This document shows positions 34,427-46,864 of a stretch of 64,000 nucleotides of DNA, piece after piece. Origin of the DNA: Canna indica (lineage: Eukaryota > Streptophyta > Magnoliopsida > Zingiberales > Cannaceae). Below the pieces are notes generated by a model. That model was not told where the DNA came from and did not search any database. It saw only the letters and a list, made by a program, of their open reading frames with translations. The stretch is taken from NCBI GenBank assembly GCA_034359265.1, contig CP136895.1:48192001-48256000 (forward strand), read 5' to 3'. The first letter of the stretch is position 1. The number at the start of each line of letters is the position of its first letter. The position numbers were made by a program, and so were the translations under genes.

Positions 34427-37400
34427 CTATATTATTAAACTCCGAGTAGTATCTGGGTCAGCAATGTCAGAATACAAAATATCCTCCAATTCGGGAGGTC
34501 TAATAGAAGACCAAATCATAACCTCATGATGACGATGGGCCTGAGATGCTGCCCAATGTGCAGCTTTGTTCCCTTGTCGATAGCAAAACAAAAAATTAAG
34601 TAAATTACTTTGATCGGCAAGATAAAAGATATCTGCTATAATAGAATTGATCTGCCATGAAATATTTAATTTGCAGTTCAGGGTATCTACGAGAATCTTC
34701 GAGTCCTTCTCGATTTAAAAATTTGGAAGACCTTGTTCCAGAGCGAACAGAAGGCAATGTTTGATTGCTAAGGCCTCCAAGAATAGGGCAGAATTGCCCT
34801 CCAAGTAGGAACTAACAGCCGAGATACAGAGTCCATCAGAAGACTGAATGATAAATCCAATTCCTCCTGCCATATTTAAAAAAGAAGCATCAAAATTTAT
34901 TTTAAGAATACTAGGTGGTGGTCGAACCCATTTAATAGGGATAGAATATGTTGATAAGCTGCCCTCGGGATTAGGTTTACCGAAGTAGGCTTTAGTAAAT
35001 GAAATGATTTGGATCACCAAGGTTAGGGGGTTAGGCTGCCTGACCTCATGTACCAACAAATTTCTAGCATGCCAGATATGCCAACATCCACTAGCCAACA
35101 GAGCTTGTCGGAAAGCAAAAATGGAATTGGAATTAATAGGAAAAAACCAAGAACCAAGATCCCCGATTTGGGAGGGAATGAGGTCAATATCAATTTTTTT
35201 ATAAAGAAGACTCCAAATGCTAAGAGTAAAAGGACAAGTTGAAAATAAATGTTGAATGGTTTCAAGAGCAGCACAACAGAAAGGTCAGGATACATCAATC
35301 TGCAAACCTATGTTAACTAATCTAAGTTTGGTTGGTAATCTACCATGGAACAGTTTCCAACAGAAGAGCTTAACTTTAGGAGCAGTGCTAATTTTCCAAA
35401 CTTTGTTCCAATGAGCTACAATTGACTTGGTTGAAGGCACATGGCTTCTTAGAAAGTTGTAGGCAGATTTGGTGGTAACACTATCCCGCATGACCCCTTT
35501 CCAAATATATTTATCATCATTAGGGTTTATCGACAACTCAATCCTTTTAATGGATTCCACCAGCATCGGCCCAAAGAATTCATTACATTTATCCAAATTC
35601 CAGCATTGCGCAACAATTAGAACATCCACAGAGCATGAATCATCAATCAAATTCATATTGAAAAAAGTAGGCTTAATACCAAGAGTCAAATCTAGCATCC
35701 AATTATCCATAAGCAAAGAAGAATTCATCCCAGAATTAATCAGCCTGAGATAACCAAGAAGAAGCATTGAAAAAGCATACTTAAATATACGCCAACTCCA
35801 AGAGCTCTTAGAAACAAAGTTAAATAAAAACACAGGATTCTTGTATTTAATAGAAACCAACTGAGTCCATGGGGGCATTGATTTATTTAGATAGAAAGAC
35901 ACACGCTTAGCTTGGAGGGCTAAGCTTTTAGTCTAAAGGTCATGAATCCCTAAACCTCCAAGGATCTTTGGTTGAGTGACCATTTCCCAACTAATGTGAT
36001 GCATCCCTTTTCTTTCACCAGAAGATGACCAAAGAAACTCTCTAATAAGACATTCAATTTTATTTATCTGTTTAGTAGAGAACCAAGAAACAACCAAAGA
36101 ATGGAGTGGAATTGAATTTAAAACTGAATTAATCAAAACCACTCTACCAGGCTGGGAGAGAAATTGACTTTTCCAAGATCCAAGTCTATTTTGAAGTTGA
36201 CCCAAAACTAGCTCAAAAGCTTGGTTAGGAGGTCTTCTAGGGGCAATAAAGGTACCCAAATATTTGAAAGAAAAAGTCCCTATTCGTATATTAAAGCTAT
36301 TTGAAATTTATTGCTTCACATATTGGGGAACATTTTTAGGAAAGAAATTTTGGAATTTCTCTAAGTTGATTGATTGGCCAGTAAAAGAAGCATAATTGTC
36401 AAAAATTTCCTTCACAGTTCTCAAGCTTTTAGGAGAAGCTCTAAAAGTTAACAAAATATCATCAGCATACATTAAATGGCTTATCTGAAAACCCCCTCTA
36501 ATTTTAAAAGGAGTCAACTTATGATCCTCAACAGCTTTATTAAGCAACAGGGTAAGGGTCTGGGCTACAAACACATATAAGTAAGGTGAAAGGGGATCAC
36601 CTTGTCGAATCCCTCTTTGGGAATGAAAAAAAGGTGATAGCTTATGATTTAGAAGGCATGCAAAATTCACAGAAGATAAGCATGAATGAATCCAATTTAT
36701 GAATTTTTCCGAAAAATTGCAAGCCCTCAAAATTGAGATAATGGCCAACCAGCTTATTTTATCATAAGCTTTAGCTAAATATGTCTTAACCATCACATAA
36801 GGATTTTTACATTTTGAATCATGCATGGAATGAGCAATTTCTTGGGCTAATAGAATATTGTCATGAATACTCCTGCCCTTTATGAAGGCTGATTGTTCAA
36901 TAGAAACAAGGTTAGGAATGGCTTCCTTGAGCCTATTAGCAAAGATTTTAGCTAAAATCCTATAGCTAACATTGCATAGGGCATTAGGACGAAAATCACT
37001 CACAGATGTAGGGTTCTTAACCTTTGGTATGAAAGATAAAATAGTCTTATTCCACTCAATAGGCAAAGTCTCACTAGAATAAAAATCAAACAAGCATTGC
37101 ATGAAAATATTAGAATAACTATGCTAGTAACTTTTAAAGAATTCTCTGGTAAATCCATCAAGGCCCGGGCTTTTGCCGTTGGGCATGGCACAAATTATAT
37201 TCCAAACTTTCGAAGCAGAAAAAGGAATATTCAGACTATCAGAAAAACCAAGCTCAATTTGTTTGAAAGGTAAATAAACAGATAAGTCCACTGAATGCTG
37301 CAAATTTTTAGACCATAAAAGCCGATAAAAATCCAAAAAAGCAAAAAGAATATCATCCTCAGAAGTAATAACAATACCATCAGAAGATACAATATGGGTT

Positions 37401-38536
37401 ATTTTATTGCTTCTACGCCTAGAAGTGGCAATCCGATGAAAATAATTAGAATTGGCATCTCCATCAGAGATCCACTTAGATTTAGCTTGACACCACCACT
37501 TTAGACAAATTTGCCTTCTAAGAGCAGAGGCTTTATTATAAAGAGATCGAAGCATGATTTCATCATATTCACTAGAAGAACCAGAGCTAATTAATAGTTC
37601 AATATGATTAATGCTAGCCACGGTATCATCCAGACACTTTTCAATTGATTCCAAAACATTTTTGTTCCACTGAGACATAGCAAAACGAGTAAATCTAAGA
37701 CCAGAGTGAAACTTACCATGCGTAGGTTGAAGCTGAGAGACTTCATTCCAAGCCCGCTTAATAATATCATGGGTTTCTGGGTATTCAATCCAGAAACTTT
37801 GAAATTTGAAAAGCTTGCATTTATTTCTAGCAAAATTAAAACTAAATAGTAACGGACAATGATCAGAAGCTCCTTTATGTAAATGAGTAACAGTTGCAGA
37901 GTCAAAAAAATATAACCAAGCAGGATTACAAAAAACTCTGTCAAGGCGTATCTGAATCTGAAAAGGCTCCTGGCGATTGTTAGACTAGGTGTACGGCGAG
38001 CCAATAAAACCCAAATCCACTAGTCCGAGAGAAGAAACAAAATTACGAAAAGCACGAGTTGAAATATTAAGACTAAAAGGTAAGCCTCCACGCTTATCAA
38101 CCTCATTAATGTGAGAATTAAAATCGCCGCATAAAACCTACGGGTAATTAGAAAGATCGACATCTGTGAAACATTGCCAAAAAGCATTTCGAACAGAAGG
38201 ATTTGTGCTAGCGTAAATAGAAGAAAAAACAAACGGCTTAAGATTTTCGTTGCCGACAGTAATAGTTATACCTTGAGAATGTACCGATAGAACCTTAGCC
38301 GAAATAAACCTAGTATTCCAAGCTAAAAGCAAGCCACCTGAAGCCCCCCTTGAAGGGTGAGACACACCTGCCCAAGTGCGACCAAAGCTTCTGATAATTT
38401 TTTTTGCTCTATCATCATTCACATGAGTTTCCTGTAGAGCGATTAGGCTTATAGAAAACTTATGTAAAGCATGCAACAAATACTCATTTACCTGACGACG
38501 CCAGGCACCCCTAACATTCCAACATATATAGTTCAT
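34427..38536 (-). pseudogene. LINE copy 2 ORF2 (endonuclease-RT-RNase H), disrupted
   Basis: Starts MNYICWNVRGAW at 38536, overlapping the ORF1 stop. The endonuclease has IALQETHV and LCGDFNS. The RT (about 37200-36308) has GKSPGLDGFT, IRQGDPLSPYLY and LMYADDILLTF. RNase H has NFDASF and, later, AAHWAASQA. Stops after NYP, before SNNRQ, after FKSY and after YVKQ coincide with those in copy 1. The RT core is otherwise open over 264 codons, and the RNase H His that is followed by a stop in copy 1 is intact here. Confidence 0.9.
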
Positions 38537-40671
38537 TGTGGAACAATGGCGAGGGAGGCATCAACAGGTGCAGAAGGTGCACTAGAGAGAGGAGTATTTA
38601 AGGCTAGTATTTCCTCAGCACGCGGCCGCTTTGGCAGCCGGAGAGCAAGGGGGGGCAAAATCGAAGAGGGGGCCTTAGGAGGCTTCATAGATCTTCGAAA
38701 ACTGCGAGATGGGGCCTTTGGGGGAGGACGAAGCTCCATAGGGGGATTCACCGAAAAGGTAAACCGGAGCTCACTGGCCAACTGGTCCATAGACCTAGAA
38801 GAAGGGGGGGATGGAACCGAAGGAGTATTCAGGACCAAGGAGGGGTGACACTGTTAGAAAGGGGGGGAGCATGGGTTAATTCGATGGTGAAAAGAGAAGC
38901 AGAAGAGGGATTCATCGGAGCAAAGTGGGGGATGGAAAGGTCGGGGGACGATGAATTAGAAGGGGGCACAGGAATAGGGTTTGGAGGAGTCGTAGAGTTT
39001 GGTAAAGATGAGGATGGGGTCGAATCGAGAGGAGCGGAAGGGTTAAAGCTAGGGAAACCCACGCTCGAGACACGAGATGAGAGAGGATCCGAAGGCGAGG
39101 CACCAAAAGGAGACAGACTTAGGAGCCAAGACCATCGCCTGCGCAGGTACCCCAACGAGCCGATTAAGGACACGTGGGGCACGGATGGGCGATCGGGAAA
39201 GTAAACTAGAGTTAATAGGCACCGCACCGGCATTTGGAAAGGCATGACTCGAAGCCCGAAGCTTCACAGATGGTGGTGTAAGATTTTTAGGCACCGAATC
39301 TGCCGAAAGATCCGCGGTAGACTATGGAGAATTATTACCTTGGGAAGAAGGGTCCTCCGGTCTCATCATACCCGGATTTGAACCCCAATTCCCCTGGTCA
39401 ACCTCACCCTCCTCGAGCTCCAAATCCAAAGCCATACGTGCTCGCCCACGCGACCCAAAGAGGGCTCGAGAGCGATCGTTCGAAGTCTCGTGGGCAAGCG
39501 ACGTTGCCTGTGGTGGGGCGCGCGAAGGTGGGCGATCACGCGATTGAGGGTTCGCCAGCTCAGCAGCATGGTGAGAAGGCATTTGCCGAGGCCTAGCCCG
39601 GCGTCGACGAGCAACTTGAATCCAAGGCCCACAAACTGGAGCCGTCGGAACCTCCACCGGGGGCCGATTAAGGTTCAGCTGATTGCCACCCGAAGAAGAA
39701 TCGCCCCCAACATTCGACTGGGAATCAGCCGAGGGGCTTTCACCCTTTAAATCTTTAGAACCAGCCGCCGAAATAGAAGAAGGAGCCGATAATTTTGAAA
39801 CACAGTTCACTTCACGGTGGCCTACTCGACCAGATGAGAAACATAAAGACGGCAAATTTTTGTAAGAGATCGGCTGAAAAATTTCTTTACCCGATTCACC
39901 AATCGACATCCCTTGCTTTAGGGGACGGGCCAGATCGATCTCAATACAAATACGAACGAATCGACCCCGACGAAAACCGAACGAACGATTATCCACATAA
40001 ATAACTTTGCCAATCGAAGAACCCAACAAAGAAATACATTCTTCATTCCAAAATTCAAGCGGCAAACCCAAAAGCCGAATCCAAATCGGGGCAAAAGAAA
40101 AGGTTTCATGCCACGGCCTAAAAGCTGGCCTCCAAGGGATGAGCCGCAGGGGGCTTCCCCGAAAAGAAACCTGCCCACCAGTTAGGGCGGTATTCGAAGA
40201 GAATTCATCACGAAAATGGAAAACAAAATAATCCTCTTCCAAATCGAGGACCGAAACAAAACCAAGCATGTTCCAAACGCGCTTACACCAATCCGAAACA
40301 ATCGAAAGCGGCGGAGCTTTACCAAAAATTTTGCCTATCAAGCTGTTCTCCCACCGAGCACTCCAATCTTGGAGCCGTGTCGATGTAAAATGAACAAAGG
40401 AATCAGTGTTGTCTTGAATACCGGTAAGAGTATGGTTTCGGCATATCGGATCGGAAGTATTTGAATCTTCCCGAAGGATTTGAGCCCAGGAAATCGCAGA
40501 TTTTGGGGCAGGAGTGCGAGAGGATTGTCGCAACGGTCGACAAGACAAAGATCGCTGTCTGGGAGCGCCCTTAGGAGGAGAGGGAGGGCGATCTCGGTCC
40601 GGCGGAGCGGGAGGAGGCTCGCCAGCGGGAGGGTCCAAAGACGGAGAGGAAGAAGGAGCAGCACCAGCCAT
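38533..40671 (-). pseudogene. LINE copy 2 ORF1 (DUF4283/zinc-knuckle protein), mostly open
   Basis: The first 449 codons from MAGAAPSSSP are open to a TAG at 39324-39322, which lies where copy 1 has Gln. The DUF4283-like core is WSARWENSLIG, APPLSIVSDWCKRVW and LLGLPLEF. The knuckle reads LCFSSGRVGHREVNC, with the second Cys replaced by Ser but His and last Cys kept. The Pro/Ser-rich tail continues in other frames to a TGA overlapping the ORF2 ATG. This copy shows what copy 1 looked like before its extra stops. Confidence 0.88.
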
Positions 40672-40689
40672 CTCGGATTCTCTATACAC

Positions 40690-41523
40690 TCATGGAGGCC
40701 TGGAGGGTAGCTAAAAAAAAAAAGTGCACATACAGTTTCATATCCATTTTATGCTTCAAACGAATGTGAAGCAACCACATTCCCTTGTGAGTATGTTGAT
40801 ACCAGGTTATTAATAGTTGCATATACATACTCCCATATAGTTTCATATCCTTTTTCTCAACTTGTATGTATGAAAGGTTGCTACCATAGTTATTAATAGT
40901 TTAATACATGTCCATATTTGAAAATCAACTTGATCATTGAACTGAGAGACATAATTTAATCCCATATTGCTTAATAGCTTTGATTTATGTGGGTAAGCAT
41001 TTTTGTGGTTTAATGTGTTAGGTAAAATCGGCATCTTCTTTTTCAAGTACATGACTATCTCAAATGTTAAAACAATCATGAAAATGTTTCCAGTATGCTG
41101 CCTTCATAACTGATCTGCATTAGGCTCTGTAGCCTTAATTTGTAGTTTTTTTTTGTGTACGAATTTATTGTATGCCGTTTGTATATCCTTTCTGCTATTT
41201 TTTTCAAGATTCAAGATCCATGTTAAATGACTTTTATTAAGGACAGTTTGAATGGTGGTATTTAAAGGGAAAGGAGGGGCGTAAGTTAGGGAAAGAGCAG
41301 GACGAGTCAAACAAAACATTGGGTGCTTGTCAGCATTCCCATACCCCCAAATTGCTCTATCTAAATAGACCCAAGAATTTAGAAATTTGTTCATATACTA
41401 AATTTGTGGTTAAATGAATTATGACAATAAGAATCAATCATGAATATAGATTTCTTCTCCAGCATCTTCAAATCAGTTTGGTGATAGCTTTTGGGTGCTT
41501 CTATTTCCTAGGAGTTTTTAGTC
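40690..41523. other. Non-coding spacer between LINE copy 2 and the Copia element
   Basis: AT-rich. An A run at about 40713-40723 and a doubled ATAGTTTCATATCC motif (about 40733 and 40837) are the only structure seen. A 96-codon minus-strand frame (41104-41394) matches nothing. Confidence 0.5.
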
Positions 41524-41528
41524 TTTTT

Positions 41529-41861
41529 TGTTGAACCAAATTATATGGTCAACATTCAGTTGACCGTGACTCAATATGTTAAGTTTTACTTGTCGTTTAG
41601 CTTACTTACGTACATGTTTTGATTCATGTAATTAAAACTGATACATTGTTATTTGGGTGTTTCTAGAAGCTCTCTGTTAGTTTACGCTACCATATAAAGC
41701 AGCTGGTGAACTTTGTTACACATAGGTCATCTTCTATTTGATGGTATTCTTCCTCTGTAATAGATCTAGGTCTTCAATTCAATAAAAGAGAGTACGCATT
41801 TCTTTCATTGTTCTGTGTTCTCTGTTCGATTGAGCTGAGATTCCATCTGCTATTTCTAACA
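41529..41861 (+). repeat. Copia 5' LTR
   Basis: 333 bp, TG...CA ends. A TATAAA box at 41693-41698 marks the likely promoter, and AATAAAAG at about 41781 a possible polyadenylation signal. Confidence 0.9.
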
Positions 41862-41876
41862 ATTGGTATCAGAGCT
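41862..41876 (+). promoter_or_regulatory. Primer binding site (initiator-Met tRNA)
   Basis: ATTGGTATCAGAGC directly follows the 5' LTR and is complementary to the 3' end of plant initiator Met tRNA. Confidence 0.85.
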
Positions 41877-41890
41877 GTGAAATAGCTCGG

Positions 41891-44800
41891 ATGGTGACCG
41901 TGGAATTGGTGAATCCCTCAGTTCCACACTTTGACGGAGTGGAATATGAAGATTGGTCGCTGATGATGCAGACCTTCTTCATATCTCAAGATCTGTGGGA
42001 GATTGTCTCGAATGGTTTCATCGAGGAGAATCTGAACGCTGCAGCTTTGCGTGAGATCAGGAAGAAAGACGCGAAGGCACTGAGCTTCATCCAGCAGGCG
42101 CTAGATCGAAAGGTCTTCAAGCGGATCTCTGGAGCTCGAACGGCGAAAGCTGCGTGGAACCTACTAATGAATGCTTACCAGGGAACAACCAAAGTAAAGA
42201 AGGTCAAGATGCAGACAATGCGTCGAAGATTTGAAGACTGTTTTATGAGAGATGAAGAGGATGTGAGCCAGTATATTGCCAGGGTACTCGATTTGGTGAA
42301 TCAGATGATTCAATACGGAGAAGATGTACCAGAGCGCAGGATGGTGGAGAAGATTTTACGAAGTCTCTCAGACAAGTATGATCACATCTCTGTGGCGATT
42401 GAAGAGGGCAACGATACTGAAGAGATGACCACGGATGAGCTTCTCGGATCGCTTCTGTCTCATGAGGATCGGCTGAAGAGACATGAAGAGAGAAGAGAGG
42501 AACGTGCTCTAAAATCCAAGGCAGTGGATTATCAGAATAGAGGTCACTGGATCAAGAAGGATGTTCGCTAGAATGCAGTCCATCATTCTAGAAGAATGGA
42601 GAAGAAATTGGGTGATACAAGTGATGAATCAAACGAAGAATCAGATACAAGAAGTCAGGTATCTTCTTCTTCGAATAGATCAAAACATAAATCATTCAAA
42701 AGGGTTCAGTGCTATTACTGTAAGAAATATGGCCATATTGAAAGGTTTTGTAAAATTAAAGCTAAGCACATGAGCAACTTAGCTAGAGAAAATGAAGAAG
42801 AAGAGGAGTCAGAGGTTGTGTTAATGGCAAGTGTGAATAGCAAAATTGGAGAATGGTTCATTGACAGTGGTTGCAGTAACCATATGTCGAATGAACAAAA
42901 CCTATTCACTGGTCTAGACAGGACTCATTTGGCCGAAGTAAAGTTTGGAGATTGATCAGTCAAAATGGCAAGAGGAAAGGGGCATCTGAGACTTAATCAA
43001 AGCAATGACAAATTGATCAAGAATGTTTTATATGTCCCTGAACTAGATTCGAACCAGTTAAGTGTAGGACAACTGATGAAAGAAGGGTTCTCACTTGTAT
43101 TCGAAGGAGGAAGCTGTATAGTGTATACTGATAAACATAGAGATTGTGAGTTAATGAGGGTACAAGTAGCTCACAATAACTTATTCAGTTTCAACCCTCA
43201 CTCAGCTGGACATGCACTCAAGGCAAAGGTTTCAGATGTTGAGTGGCTGTGGCACAACAGAATGGGTCACATTAACATGGAGTATATCAAAAAAATGAGT
43301 TCAAAAGGTATGGTGCTTGGTCTGCCTAAGGTTAATGACAACTTAGAAGAAGTATGTGATGGATGTGCTTTAGGGAAGATGCACAAGCTGCCCTATCCAA
43401 CTAAAGCCCTGGCAAGATCAACTAAGCCACTACATCTTATTCATTCAGATGTATGTGGACCTATGCAAGAAATGTCATTGAGTGGATACAAGTACTTCAT
43501 GCTGTTTATAGATGACTGCACCAGGTATGTGTGGATTTGATTCCTGAAATTAAAATCTGATGCATTCAATCAGTTCAGAGACTCTAAACTGAGAACTGAA
43601 GCTGAATTGGAAGCCAAAATCAGGGTACTCAGGACTGATAGGGGAGGAGAGTACTTAAGCACTAAGTTCAATAATTTTTGTGCTGATCTTGGTGTGAGAA
43701 GGCAGTTGACAGCAAGTTTCTCACCACAACAAAATGGTGTTGCGGAGAGAAAAAATAGGGTGCTAACTGAAATGATTCGAAGCATGCTGAAAGCAAAGAA
43801 CATGCCTAAGAATCTATGGGCTAAAGCTGCTCAGACTGGAGTATATTTGATGAACAGAACATATTCTTCAGTCTTGAAAGATGAGTCACCTTTTGAAGCT
43901 CTATTCAAAAGAAAACCACATGTTGAACATCTGAAAGTCTTCAGAAGTGTAGCATTTGCGCGTATACCTCAACAATTAAGGAAGAAACTAGATGACAAAA
44001 GTGTGAAATGTGTGCTACTTGGATATAGTACAGAATCAAAGGCTTACAGACTGCTAAATCCAAATACTATGCAAATTAGAGTGAGCAGAGATGTCATTGT
44101 GGATGAACATCAAATCTGGAATTGGTCTAAACAGTATACCCTTCATGATCAGCTGCCAGCAAATCAGCATGGACAAGAGACTGAAATGCTAGAACAAGTT
44201 GTAAACAGAGATGAAGTTTCAGTTAAAATTGAGGCAGACATCAAACCTAAGGATGCTCTTGAAAATTCAACTCTAGAAGGAGAAACTAATGAAGACTCAG
44301 TTCCCAGAAAGTTCAGGAGCTTGAGTGAAATTTATGAACTAACACAACAATGCAATGCAGCTCAGGTAGCAGAGCCTCTTAGCTATGCTGAAGCATGTAA
44401 AGACATCAAATGGGTTGAGGCCATGAACAAGGAGATGAGTTCTATAGAGAAACACAACTCCTGGGAGCTGGTTGATTTACCAAAAGGCAAGAAACCAGTT
44501 GGTTTAAAATGGATATACAAGGCAAAATACTTCTCAGATGGAACATTATAGAAGTATAAAGCTAGATTGGTAGCAAGAGGTTTCATGCAAATTGAAGGAG
44601 TAGACTTTCAAGAAATCTTTGCACCAGTTGCAAGGATTGAAACCATACAGGTGCTGATAGCTCTTGCTGCTCACAGGGATTGGAAATTATTTCAGCTGGA
44701 TGTAAAATCGGCATTTTTGAATGGTGAACTCACTGAAGAAGTGTATGTTTACCAGCCTAAGGGTTATGTTGTACAGGGATGTGAAAACAAAGTCTACAAG

Positions 44801-45820
44801 CTGAGAAAAGCTCTATATGGTCTAAGGCAAGCTCCTAGAGCTTGGTATCAAAAGATAGATCAGTACTTTCTTGACCAAGGCTTTAGGAGGAGCTTGAATG
44901 ATCACACTTTATAAATCTTGATGAGTGAAGAAGACATTCTATTTGCTTGCCTATATGTGGATGATCTATTGTTAACTGGTAGCAGTGTTAGCACTGTTCA
45001 AAGCTTCAAACTGAACATGTTTAACCAATTCGAGATGACTGATTTGGGTGAAATCAGCTACTTTCTTGGTTTTGAATTTGGAAAGTCAGATGAAGGATTT
45101 TACATGTGCCAAAAGAAGTATGTCAGAGACATGCTAGAAAGGTTCAACATGTCGAATTGTAATCCCGTTAAGACTCCCATGACAACAGATTTGAAGCTAA
45201 GCGGTAACATGGATGATGAAAAGGCTGACAAAGAAGTCTATCAAAAATTAATTGGGTGCCTAATGTACTTAACAAACACTAGGCCTGACTTGATGTTTGC
45301 AGTTGGAGTTCTGTCAAGATACATGAAGGAACCCTGCTCTACACACATGACAGCAGCCAAAAGGGTGATGAGGTATATCAAAGGGTGTACTGATGACAGA
45401 AGAAGTACATCAGGATATGTACTTAGACTTGGGTCATCTGCAGTTTGTTGGAGCTCCAAAAAGTAGGACACAGTAGCTCTCTCCACAATTGAAGCTGAAT
45501 ACATGGCTGTATCAGCTGCAGCCTGCCATGTTATATGGTTAAGGAGAGTGTTAGGTGAACTTGAATTGCCTCAATCAGCAGCTACAACACTTTGGTGTGA
45601 TAATTCCTCAGCTGTAGCAATGTCAAAAAATCCTGTTCAACAATCAAGATCAAGGCACATTGACACTAAACATCATTTTGTTAGAGACTTGGTGAATTCT
45701 AGTGCAATTGAGCTCAAACATTGCTCCTCTCAAGAACAATTAGCTAATTTGTTTACTAAAGCTATTCCGTATGGAAGCTTTGGGAAATTGAGAGAGAAGC
45801 TGGGTCTGTTGAAGATATAA
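41891..45820 (+). pseudogene. Copia gag-pol polyprotein with six point stops, one reading frame
   Basis: Domains in order: UBN2-type gag (from MVTVELVNPS), zinc knuckle CYYCKKYGHIERFC, protease WFIDSGCSNHMS, integrase (WHNRMGHIN, HSDVCGPM, RTDRGGEY, NGVAERKNR), reverse transcriptase ([42 protein letters not shown]) and RNase H (RRSTSGYV, STIEAEYMAV, KHHFVRD). Every piece is in the same frame. It is interrupted only by stops at about 42569, 42953, 43538, 44549, 44912 and 45464, four of them explicable by single Trp, Gln or Glu codon changes. RNase H lacks about 30 residues between RYIKG and CTDDRRS, an in-frame deletion that removes its first catalytic Asp region. It is recently dead. Confidence 0.92.
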
Positions 45821-45829
45821 TTTGAGGAG

Positions 45830-46158
45830 TGTTGAACCAAATTATATAGTCAACATTTAGTTGACCGTGACTCAATATGTAAAGTTTTACTTGTCGTTTA
45901 GCTTACTTACGTACATGTTTTGATTCATGTAATTAAAACTGATACATTGTTATTTGGGTGTTTCTAGAAGCTCTCTATTAGTTTACGCTACCATATAAAG
46001 CAGCTGGTGAACTTTGTTACACATAGGTCATCTTCCATTTGATGGTATTCTTCCTTTGTAATAGATCTAGGTCTTCAATTCAATAAAAGAGAGTACGCAT
46101 TTCTTTCATTGTTCTATGTTCCCTGTTCGATTGAGCTGAGATTCTGCTATTTCTAACA
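45830..46158 (+). repeat. Copia 3' LTR
   Basis: 329 bp, missing 4 bp (CCAT) near the 3' end relative to the 5' LTR. Confidence 0.9.
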
Positions 46159-46756
46159 TTTTTTTGAGTGTGTGCTGCGCTTATTTCAAATTTTTAGTTT
46201 CAAGATAATTTATTAATCTAAGTGGTTGTTCCAAGGAATCTAATTATGATCAAGCAACTCTAAGTGCATTTAATTCATGGTTAAGTGCATTCCCTTTTGT
46301 TCCTAGCTCAGTTGCTTCAAACGAATGTTGTCATTTGGTTATTTGTTTTCCTATTAAATATTAATAGGTAATGGCAGAAGGTTTCCATTAAATAAGACCC
46401 CGGTTATAGAAGTATTGTTAATTCTTATTAACAAGACTTATGTTGCTATGTATCAGTTGGCTTGCTTCTATCATCATCTCAAATTTTCAAAGGTACTAGT
46501 TAATTCTTGTTATAGAAGTCTTATGTTGCTATGTATCAGTTGGCTTGCTTTCAGAGGTTGCTGGTTATATTATATTACTGTGAATTTATTAGTCTACTTT
46601 CATAGGTTGCTGGTATATTGCCAGTTATATTGCTGGTTATATTTCTGGTTATATTTCTGGTTATGCTGTGAATTTGTGGGCTTGGTTTCAAAGGTACGTT
46701 GTTGATTATATTGTTGTGATATAAGCTAATGAATTTGTTGGGTGGTTTTGATATAA

Positions 46757-46864
46757 GCTAGTATTTTTTTTTGGTGAAGCCATTTATATGATTGACTGTA
46801 TTATCTTTGACTGTTGCTGTATTACATAAGAATCACTGGTGCAGTCATTCTTATAAATTTTAGG
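46757..46864 (+). repeat. ~108-bp direct repeat, copy 1
   Basis: Starts GCTAGTATTTTTTTT and ends CTTATAAATTTTAGG. It matches 47997-48103 with few differences. Confidence 0.85.

Larger units (their letters stand above)
34400..40680 (-). mobile_element. L1-type LINE, copy 2, near-identical to copy 1
   Basis: The same architecture as the 5001-11273 element on the opposite strand: A tail (T run at 34400-34410), RNase H, RT, endonuclease and ORF1, with the ORF1 ATG at 40671. It extends slightly further 5' than copy 1. A convincing target-site duplication was not found; GTGAAGC occurs near both ends but is too short to rely on. The two elements could pair as a ~6.3-kb inverted repeat across 23 kb that includes the GPAT gene. 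Confidence 0.92.
41529..46158 (+). mobile_element. Complete Ty1/Copia retrotransposon, 4.63 kb
   Basis: Two LTRs (41529-41861 and 45830-46158) bound a primer site, a single-frame gag-pol and a TTTGAGGAG-like purine tract. Both LTRs run TGTTGAACC to TTCTAACA. The flanks carry TTTTT at 41524-41528 and 46159-46163, consistent with a 5-bp duplication, though it is low complexity. By my count the LTRs differ at 8 substitutions and one 4-bp indel, about 2.4%. Confidence 0.93.

Noticed and set aside
5001..40680. Inverted LINE pair as a segmental duplication
   Set aside because: Copy 1 has its own 12-bp target duplication and A tail, and the flanks of the two copies are unrelated. Separate insertions fit better.
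34391..40775. GTGAAGC near both ends as the target duplication of LINE copy 2
   Set aside because: Only 7 bp match and the right copy lies ~95 bp beyond the ORF1 start; too weak to claim.
41104..41394. 96-codon minus-strand frame before the Copia element
   Set aside because: No recognisable domain or gene context.
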